A DNA stretch of 64,000 bases from Bog-756 sp963696495 (GTDB lineage Bacteria > Actinomycetota > Acidimicrobiia > Acidimicrobiales > RAAP-2), in contig CAVOKJ010000002.1 in NCBI GenBank assembly GCA_963696495.1, forward strand, positions 1 to 64,000. The letters run 5' to 3'. How positions within the stretch are numbered: position 1 is the stretch's first letter; each line of letters opens with the position of its first letter. The position numbers and the translations under genes are program-made. A model generated the notes under the pieces. The model searched no databases, had not been told where the DNA came from, and saw only the letters and a list, made by a program, of their open reading frames with translations. Shown here one piece after another: positions 7,866 through 13,789 of this stretch.

Positions 7866-8674
7866 AGCGAACGACTACGCAGAAACTCAGGGCCGACATC
7901 GAGCGGCTCCGTCAACCGCCTGGCCGTCGGCATCGCCTCCACGCCGCCGAGGCCCGCATCGAGAATGCCCACGGACGCCTCCGGATGGCGAGGTCCTCGC
8001 TTGAAAAGGTCGACGCCGTGCTCGAGCTCCGCTCGGCCCTCGCCGCAGCCCGCCGCCTACTGGCCGATGACGTGGACCTGTTCCGGTCACGCCGTTCGGG
8101 TCTGGCCTTGCGCGGCGAGTACAGAGGCCGGTCCGAACGGCGCCTGCCCATTGGCCGAGACCACGAGAAGCGTGGCTCACGTCAGGGACTCGAGGTGCGG
8201 TCGTCCGGCGCTGGGCATCAGGTCGAGGTGACGGGTGCCGCGTGTCGGTACGGCGTCCCGTACACCGTGGAAGATGCCTGGGGCTGCTTCAGTGAACGAA
8301 TGATGGCAGGCGTCGCGTCCGGTGTGCTGGGCCGTGATGACCTCGACGTTCGCTTCCTCTTCGGGCACGACGGGCTGCCTCTGGCGCGCACGACGTCTGG
8401 CACCCTCACGCTGACAGATACCCGCGACGCACTCCTGTTCTCGGCCACTCTCGACACACGGATGTCGGCGGCACGGGACCTCCTGATTGCGGTGGAGAGG
8501 TCCGATGTCAGTCAATGCTCCATCGGATTCTGTGTCGCGGAGGACACGTGGTCGGAGGACTACACGTCGAGGACCGTGACTGCCTGGGCCGACCTCTTCG
8601 ACGTCAGCGCGGTCAGTTTCGCAGCCAGTCCTTCCACCCACCTGTCCGTGGTCGGCTCCGGGGTGGGCGCATGA
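7862..8674 (+). CDS. HK97-family prohead protease with helical N-terminal extension
   Basis: 270 residues from ATG 7862. Residues ~120-265 show the U35/HK97 protease fold: His169 in FLFGHDGLPLARTTSGTL, Ser220 in SQCSIGF, and DLFDVSAVSFAASPS with a likely acidic partner. The first ~75 residues form a charged, coiled-coil-like region absent from typical ~200-residue proteases. HK97 proteases cut the scaffold domain of the capsid protein, yet no capsid gene is present here. It could act on a helper phage capsid or change capsid size. That role is inference. Confidence 0.85.
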   Translation: MKRTTTQKLRADIERLRQPPGRRHRLHAAEARIENAHGRLRMARSSLEKVDAVLELRSALAAARRLLADDVDLFRSRRSGLALRGEYRGRSERRLPIGRDHEKRGSRQGLEVRSSGAGHQVEVTGAACRYGVPYTVEDAWGCFSERMMAGVASGVLGRDDLDVRFLFGHDGLPLARTTSGTLTLTDTRDALLFSATLDTRMSAARDLLIAVERSDVSQCSIGFCVAEDTWSEDYTSRTVTAWADLFDVSAVSFAASPSTHLSVVGSGVGA

Positions 8675-9030
8675 TGCGCCGCCGCCGGCTCCAAAAGTGG
8701 ACCATTCGGAGCAAGCCCCATCTCGAGCGGTTCAACCAGGCCCTCAACGTCGTCTCCGGTGCCAGGCCGGCCACGCACCTCATAAGCGTAGGCGACCAGC
8801 TCCAGGCCGCCGTCGACGAGCTGGCCGCCTACTTCGCCCGAGACCGTTGTCCCTTGGCAGAGATGGCCGAAGCGCATGACGACCTGCTCGCCATCACCTC
8901 GGTCCTCGCTGCCACGTTCTCCCGATGGGACCGCATGGGCCGAGGCGAGCGTACCGGCGCCTTGAAGTTCGTCCGCGCACTAGGAGAACGAGCAGACCAC
9001 GTCGCGGACGTCCTGGGCCCGCTTTCCTGA
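8671..9030 (+). CDS. Hypothetical helical protein of the element
   Basis: 119 residues starting at either of two adjacent ATGs that overlap the protease stop. The N-terminus is very basic (MMRRRRLQKWTIRSK), followed by amphipathic helices (VGDQLQAAVDELAAYFARDR, FVRALGERADHVADVL). It sits where the capsid gene follows the protease in HK97-like phages, but it is far too short and has no capsid features. The family is unknown. Confidence 0.6.
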   Translation: MMRRRRLQKWTIRSKPHLERFNQALNVVSGARPATHLISVGDQLQAAVDELAAYFARDRCPLAEMAEAHDDLLAITSVLAATFSRWDRMGRGERTGALKFVRALGERADHVADVLGPLS

Positions 9031-9049
9031 TCCAGTCGGCCGGCTGTTC

Positions 9050-9139
9050 TGCGGCAGTTGAGGCGAGTGGCGCTGTTTTCTCCTTCGGGCGCCCCGTCGC
9101 CGGGTTCCTGGTACGCCTGGCGCCGCCTCAACTGCCGCA
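9050..9139. promoter_or_regulatory. 16-bp perfect inverted repeat with structured loop upstream of whiB
   Basis: TGCGGCAGTTGAGGCG (9050-9065) is exactly complementary to CGCCTCAACTGCCGCA (9124-9139). The 58-base interval contains a smaller GC-rich hairpin (GGGCGCC..). The downstream arm ends 22 bases before the whiB start and just before its AAGGAG. It could be a terminator-like element for the upstream genes, an attenuator, or a folded leader of the WhiB message. No T-run follows the stem. Confidence 0.55.
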
Positions 9140-9161
9140 CCCCTCAACACAAGGAGTCTGC

Positions 9162-9497
9162 ATGGCGCTACCCGCCGATGATGGCATTGATGCCGAGCGG
9201 AACTTCGATGAGGTCCTGCTCCTCATGTCCCCAGGAGGAGCAGGACCCGACGAGATTCTCGCTGCGACGCTCGCCCGCCCGCGCTGGCAGGAGAGAGCGG
9301 CCTGCCGTGGCTCTAAGGCGACCTCGTTCTTCCCTGGACCAGGAGAACGAGATGTGTCTGCGGCCATGGCTCTCTGCGTCACCTGTGTCGTTCGCAGACC
9401 GTGCGTCGCCTTCGCTCTGGCCGACCCGTCCTTGGCGGGCATTTGGGGCGGTACGACGGAACAGGAGCGAGCCCGGATGCGTCGGGTGCCGGCGTGA
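9162..9497 (+). CDS. WhiB-family iron-sulfur transcription factor
   Basis: 111 residues with AAGGAG upstream of the ATG. The four cluster-binding cysteines are present (Cys48 in RAACRG, Cys72 and Cys75 in LCVTC, Cys81 in RPC), and the WhiB signature GIWGGTTEQER follows with a basic tail (ARMRR). WhiB proteins are actinobacterial [4Fe-4S] regulators. Phage copies, such as WhiB of mycobacteriophage TM4, act on host WhiB-controlled genes. It forms a separate unit with its own leader inverted repeat. Confidence 0.93.
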   Translation: MALPADDGIDAERNFDEVLLLMSPGGAGPDEILAATLARPRWQERAACRGSKATSFFPGPGERDVSAAMALCVTCVVRRPCVAFALADPSLAGIWGGTTEQERARMRRVPA

Positions 9498-9695
9498 GGG
9501 TGCCCCGCAACGGCACCATGGGGAAAACCGGGAGCGTCACTGGGTATCCCTGATCGGCACTTACATGGGATACGCATTGTTCGGGCGTCGGCGCTCGCTG
9601 TGTGGGGTAGCACCCGTTCGCTGCCATTGACGCCAGCCCGGTCACTTTTGGAAGGTGGATCGGGGACATCAGCGAAACCAGCTTTGGAGCGGCGG

Positions 9696-10400
9696 TCATG
9701 CACGGGCCAGCTTCTTGCGAACACTTAGGGGGACTGCGTCCTTCAAACTACGAATAGCTCTGTGGCCGAACTTGATCTTTTGCGCTGGGAAAAAAGGTTG
9801 GTCCATCCACTCTTCGCCCAGCAAGCCCTTCGACATTCGTCTATAGGCTCTCCACTTCGAGGTCGTCTCTAGCGTCTGCCATCGATCATCGGGCTCGATG
9901 AAGTTTTCGATAAGGAGTGCCACCTGAGGTAGCTGCACATCATCGAACACCACCACTCCGTTTCTGCGGAGTCGACCAGCACCGTAGAACCAGTCGATTA
10001 TCGGCATGGGGAAACCGTGGCATCCGTCGATGAATACAAGGTCAAGCTCGCCGGAATCTGCCCGATCAGGGAGCGCCACTTCCGAAAGTCGAAGGTCGAA
10101 AGTCAGTGAATCAGTAGAGATGTCGTTCTCGGTGCAGTACGCCTCGATAGCCGTTGCCTCGCTTGGATAGGGAACAACGGCCAAGTGCTCACATCCCCAC
10201 GCAGTAAAGAGGATCGTTGAAAGTCCAGCACCGGTTTCCAGGGTGCGAGAACCGCGCCGAACCTGATTCGCCATAAAGTCATAGCAACTGCGGGCAGTGC
10301 TCCATACCCCAATCGGAGCGCCGGGATGCACCGCCGGTGGAGAGTCGATGAGTTTCCCCACAGTAGCGAGTCTGTCTTCTAGGCTGTCGTGATCCTCCAC
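9696..10400 (-). CDS. Class I SAM-dependent methyltransferase, probable cargo gene
   Basis: 234 residues from GTG. Motif I TLETGAGLST (SAM binding) and the acidic DLVFIDGCHGF and GGVVVFDDVQ-type segments match the Methyltransf_24 group that often acts on small molecules or sugars. It is transcribed against the rest of the element and by eye is richer in A/T than its surroundings, consistent with recent acquisition. The substrate is unknown. It could modify a surface glycan or a metabolite, which would make it a lysogenic-conversion type gene. Confidence 0.8.
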   Translation of the reverse strand: MEDHDSLEDRLATVGKLIDSPPAVHPGAPIGVWSTARSCYDFMANQVRRGSRTLETGAGLSTILFTAWGCEHLAVVPYPSEATAIEAYCTENDISTDSLTFDLRLSEVALPDRADSGELDLVFIDGCHGFPMPIIDWFYGAGRLRRNGVVVFDDVQLPQVALLIENFIEPDDRWQTLETTSKWRAYRRMSKGLLGEEWMDQPFFPAQKIKFGHRAIRSLKDAVPLSVRKKLARA

Positions 10401-11033
10401 ACTGTAGAAGGTAGATGGAGTAGAAGAATGGGTCCACTGCTACGGCCCCGTGGCCCAATGGCCATTCACAATGAGTCACAGGTCTGCTCCTCGAAGCTCC
10501 GCAACATGGCCAAGGCAGCGGCGGTCTCGGGTGTGTTCTCGCCACCGGCTGCCGCCGCTGCCGCCACCGACTTCCGCACCGTCGGATCATTTCACCGATG
10601 GCGGGTGCCCTGCCGTAGGTGCTGCGATGGCTCGGTCAGCAAGCTCGCCGCTGAGCCGTTCCTCCGAGGCGGTCGTGTCGTTGGTGGAGAGGTTCTCGTC
10701 GCCACCAAGGGGTACGAGGTCCAGGTGACGAACTAAACCCCGCACATTCGCCACTGATGCCCCGCAAGCGGAGTTGCCAGGGGTCAGGTGCGGGAGGTTA
10801 GGGTGCCGGGTGTCGACTGTGAGAGGCGGAGACCCCTGCTCGACACCCGGCAACTGGAACGTACCGCTGCGTGCCCTCGTGGAGGCGGACCTCAGTAGCG
10901 GCGTGCGTCCTCCTCTGCCGAAGGTCCCAACTGCTTGGGTGGTCGGGCGTGCACCGGGAGGAGCAGTTCGGGTGCCCCTGACCGCCGGCTAGGTGGGACA
11001 CCCCGTATGCGCCACCGGGCGAACTTACGGGAG
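10401..11033. other. No confident gene; contains a 13-bp inverted repeat
   Basis: Open frames on both strands here have low-complexity or Arg/Pro-rich translations and no convincing ribosome sites. The notable structure is TGCCGGGTGTCGA (10804-10816) and its exact complement at 10840-10852, separated by 23 bases. No T-run follows on either side. The region could hold leader RNA, a small RNA or decayed coding sequence. Confidence 0.5.
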
Positions 11034-11240
11034 TCAGCGGACCCACTGGACCGAGGTCAGGTCGGCCCGGTGCCCTTCGCATGCCTCGACGGTGTGCCAC
11101 TTGCCGGCAGCGTCCTGAAACCGCCCACGCCACTTGGTGACGTACGGGCAGTGCTGGGCGTGGCCTGTCCCGTCCTCGGCCATGATCATCCGGAAGCAAC
11201 GCTCGGACAGAAGGCAGAAGGCATCGGCGTAATGTTCCAT
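11034..11240 (-). CDS. Small Cys/His protein of actinophage type
   Basis: 68 residues from the ATG at 11240; an in-frame extension up to 11303 is possible. The sequence pattern CLLSERCFRMIMAEDG, then HCPYVTKWRGRF and WHTVEACEGH resembles small conserved mycobacteriophage proteins with paired Cys/His residues. It is the last gene inside the right end of the element and points inward. The function is unknown. Confidence 0.6.
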   Translation of the reverse strand: MEHYADAFCLLSERCFRMIMAEDGTGHAQHCPYVTKWRGRFQDAAGKWHTVEACEGHRADLTSVQWVR

Positions 11241-11272
11241 CGGAGACCACGCTAGGGCGGGGGAGTGACCTC

Positions 11273-11346
11273 CGACCTCAGCCGTTTTGTCAGCCCCAGA
11301 CATTCACCAGGTGGGGGGACAGATCGTTCTGAAACGGCTGAGGTCG
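11273..11346. repeat. Inverted copies of the tRNA anticodon-arm sequence near attR
   Basis: CGACCTCAGCCGTTT (11273-11287) and its exact complement AAACGGCTGAGGTCG (11332-11346) flank a 44-base interval. The inner 13 bases ACGGCTGAGGTCG also match 303-315 in tRNA-Val, part of the att core. These extra partial att cores lie ~130 bases inside the true attR. They may be accessory recombination sites, relics of an earlier integration, or a hairpin in the leader of the adjacent minus-strand gene. Confidence 0.6.
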
Positions 11347-11351
11347 TGCTT

Positions 11352-11370
11352 GCCCTACAAAATGCCCTAC
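11352..11370 (+). promoter_or_regulatory. GCCCTAC heptamers beside attR, candidate integrase arm sites
   Basis: GCCCTAC occurs at 11352-11358 and 11364-11370, the same heptamer found twice and once inverted next to attL. Copy spacing is 12 bases here and 11 at attL. Presence at both inner ends supports a role as arm-type sites for the integrase or excisionase. Confidence 0.5.
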
Positions 11371-11476
11371 AACTCTCGCCGTTAGCTGTGGTCGGCTGTC
11401 GTCCGGAGTCGTCTTAGTCCCTGGTCACGCCGTCGCGAATCGTCTGCTGTCGTACGGTTCGCGTGCCTTTATCGGA

Positions 11477-11519
11477 TTCACACGGCTGAGGTCGGAGGTT
11501 CGAGTCCTCTAGCGCCCAC
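11477..11519 (+). repeat. attR core, 43-bp direct repeat
   Basis: Exact copy of 298-340. Only the 3' half of tRNA-Val is present here and no acceptor 5' strand or D-arm precedes it, so this is not a second tRNA gene. It marks the right boundary of the integrated element. Confidence 0.95.
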
Positions 11520-11788
11520 TCGAAGAGTCCGGTCAGAGGGTCACGCTCCTTGATCTGTACCGGTCGAGTGCGAAGCTCACCGAAGAGCACAATGACGGTC
11601 GTGCTCTTCGCCACTCGGAGAAGAGGATCCGCCCGCTCAGCGGATCGATCCGTTCGCTCCGGCGGATCTCGGTCTCGACGCCCACGATGACATCGTTGAA
11701 GCCTCCGCAAGCGGGACGTCGGGCGTGTGTATAACTCCAGTGTCACAATGGGCAGCATCGATGGTTCGGTTGCCCACGGAGAGTCCGA

Positions 11789-12118
11789 ATGACCACCACT
11801 ACGGTTTTCCGAGCGAACGTCAGTGTCCAAGAGGTTGAAGGCGTCCTCCGTGCCAAGCTCGGAGGCCACTATGAGATCGCCCCTTCGGCAAGCTCCACGG
11901 GCTTCACGAAGCAGATTCCCAAAGGCGAAAACTCACTACTTGTCAAGGGCCGTTGGTTCGGTCGGGCGAACGTACAGATCACTCCGAGTGCCCAGGCCAC
12001 GGAGATCGAGGTGAGTCCAGGTGCCAGCTATTTTGGCCTCGTCCGATTGTTCGACCGGCTGGGTGTTGCTCAGAAGGTGCGGCGAATACTCGAGAATTCG
12101 CCGGAACTGACCCAGTAG
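11789..12118 (+). CDS. Conserved hypothetical protein
   Basis: 109 residues, ATG preceded by GGAGAG. The pattern of alternating beta strands and basic residues (VEGVLRAKLGGHYEIAP, SLLVKGRWFGRANVQITP, EIEVSPGASYFG) and a terminal helix (LVRLFDRLGVAQKVRRILEN) suggests a small alpha/beta protein. I do not recognise a named family. It is the first gene outside the right end of the element. Confidence 0.65.
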   Translation: MTTTTVFRANVSVQEVEGVLRAKLGGHYEIAPSASSTGFTKQIPKGENSLLVKGRWFGRANVQITPSAQATEIEVSPGASYFGLVRLFDRLGVAQKVRRILENSPELTQ

Positions 12119-12339
12119 CGACGCATTTGCAGCGCTGACGCCTCCGGATCGCCAACGTGGTCGGCAGTACGACAGAGGTCGCGGCTGCAGTCACTCGAAG
12201 ATGTGGTTTGAGTGTCGTTGTGTTCCAACCGACGGAAGGCTCGGCCGGCCGTCTATCGCCGGTTGCCTGGGATACCTCGACTCCTTGGTGGTAGACCTGC
12301 CGGGGTGGCCGACCATCCCGACACGGACGAGAGCGTCAG

Positions 12340-12747
12340 ATGGAGGTCGAAAACACGTATCGAGGCGGGCATGCCAGTCTCGGCACCCACGGAAGGCACT
12401 TCCGACTAGAAGACGGCAGGCTCGGCTTCGGCGAGTTCAAGCTGACGCACGGCATTCCCCTTTCTGACGTGGGCAGCATCGAGGTCACCAAGGAGCAGTT
12501 CGGTGGATCCGAGGCGCAGACACTCCTCAGCATGGGAACCGTGAAGCTTGGCAGCACCAGAGGCTCACCCGGTTCCGAACCTGCGCAGGTCACCCTCGTC
12601 ACCGTGTGCACAAGGGAGGGGCAAGAACCGGTGTGGGAGGTAGAGGACAGGGGTGCCGACTGGGTCCGGGAACGGCTGACGCCGGTACTCAGACGTGCGG
12701 GGGTTCGCCACTACGACGGGCCCTCTCCGCAGGAACGTCAGGGGTAG
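12340..12747 (+). CDS. Hypothetical PH-like beta-rich protein
   Basis: 135 residues. It is predominantly beta strands (RHFRLEDGRLGFGEF, IPLSDVGSIEVTKEQFGG, AQVTLVTVCT) ending in a helix (GADWVRERLTPVLRRAG), the outline of bacterial PH-like domains that read an intracellular signal or lipid. No catalytic motif is visible. The 220 bases before it hold no recognisable gene. Confidence 0.6.
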   Translation: MEVENTYRGGHASLGTHGRHFRLEDGRLGFGEFKLTHGIPLSDVGSIEVTKEQFGGSEAQTLLSMGTVKLGSTRGSPGSEPAQVTLVTVCTREGQEPVWEVEDRGADWVRERLTPVLRRAGVRHYDGPSPQERQG

Positions 12748-12877
12748 CCGCGAACGCCGGAGTGGGACCTTTGTGAGCTCTCACTCAGCGGCACTTCGCG
12801 TTGCTGCTGCACGAGGAGCCTCTCCGACGCTTGCATTGTGGCTCCTCGTGAACGTGATGCTCGGGGCCATCCGATCG

Positions 12878-13624
12878 CTACTCCAGCTGGAGATGATCGA
12901 GCCAGGTCCGCAGCAACTTCGTGTCTCCCTGTGTGTCGCCGTCGATGTCATCGATTGAGCACCGCCGATAGAGCACCGTGAGGAGGTCGAGTCCCTCAGC
13001 AGTGAGTTCGGCATCAACGGGCGGATCGTCGCTCCAGTGTCCCTGATCGAAGGGGTCAGAGGACACGATCCACTCGCTGCCTGTCGCTGAGTCTCGAAGC
13101 CTGAATCGGCCCGGCGATCCCCTGAGCTCTGCGATCCGGGGAGAGAACGAGGCCGCCGGGGCCAAATTGACCAGGCACTCTCCGATCGCATCCGCCGCCA
13201 CGACTGCGTTTGCCGTTGGGCGGAGATCGAGTGCCAGTTGAAGGTCGATCCGATGAACCAACGTCTCATGGACCTGCCGCCTCGACCAGAAGCAGACATG
13301 CTGGTCCGATCCCCAGGCCCACATCGCAAGGTCGGGATTCGTGCGGCGCAGAGTTTCGAGCAGGGCAGCACCCCCGGAGAGCAGCCACTGCGAGTCGACC
13401 GATGCCATGTCGGCAGGGCCCGAGGGCGGTTCGAGGCGCCTGGGGGCAAGCTCGCGCACCATTTGCTCGACCCATCGGTGAACCACCCCCAGGTGGCGGG
13501 CCAGGTCTCCAATCGACCACCCGGGACAGGTGGGGACGCTGGTGTGCATCTCTGGACCGTCCAGCATGGCCGCGAACAGGGCGATCTCTTCGTGGAGCGC
13601 GTCGCAGCATTCGAGGTGGTCCAA
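12878..13624 (-). CDS. Mycothiol-dependent maleylpyruvate isomerase-family protein
   Basis: 248 residues from a TTG start. The N-terminal half is a DinB-like four-helix domain (MDMPI_N): TCPGWSIGDLARHLGVVHRW, and later the helix RRQVHETLVHRIDLQLAL, which supply the His/Glu metal ligands. The C-terminal half (about 155-248) is a small beta domain with GSEWIVSSDP. This actinobacterial family uses mycothiol as thiol cofactor, which fits the mshC gene further right. The substrate is unknown. Confidence 0.8.
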   Translation of the reverse strand: MDHLECCDALHEEIALFAAMLDGPEMHTSVPTCPGWSIGDLARHLGVVHRWVEQMVRELAPRRLEPPSGPADMASVDSQWLLSGGAALLETLRRTNPDLAMWAWGSDQHVCFWSRRQVHETLVHRIDLQLALDLRPTANAVVAADAIGECLVNLAPAASFSPRIAELRGSPGRFRLRDSATGSEWIVSSDPFDQGHWSDDPPVDAELTAEGLDLLTVLYRRCSIDDIDGDTQGDTKLLRTWLDHLQLE

Positions 13625-13789
13625 GACGGCAGGATCTCACAGGATCGGCCGGGTGTCACCTACCGCCGGATAGAACCACCTCCGACCGGCACACAAGTAT
13701 TGGGCATGTATTGGGCCTGATCACCGGCTCAGGGTCCGGAGGCAACGGTCTCGTAGCGCCGGGGCGAGTGGCATGCCAAAGTTTCAGCA

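Larger units (their letters stand above)
298..11519 (+). mobile_element. Integrated phage-satellite-like element (phiRv1/phiRv2-like) in tRNA-Val
   Basis: The element is bounded by a 43-bp perfect direct repeat, attL in the 3' half of tRNA-Val and attR at 11477-11519. It carries a tyrosine integrase at the left end reading inward, an excisionase-like gene, a RepA-like ATPase, small nuclease and zinc-finger genes, HNH, TerS, TerL, prohead protease, WhiB and a methyltransferase. No portal, major capsid, scaffold, tape-measure, tail or lysis gene is recognisable in 11.2 kb. The architecture resembles the ~10-kb M. tuberculosis elements phiRv1 and phiRv2. The inference is a packaging-dependent satellite or a reduced prophage. 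Confidence 0.9.

Noticed and set aside
10389..10736. Possible 115-codon gene on the plus strand after the methyltransferase start
   Set aside because: Ala/Pro/Arg-rich with no ribosome site and no similarity I can recognise; it also overlaps the methyltransferase start.
11477..11519. A second tRNA-Val gene
   Set aside because: Only the 3' half (anticodon loop to acceptor strand) is present; no 5' acceptor strand or D-arm precedes it. It is the attR copy.
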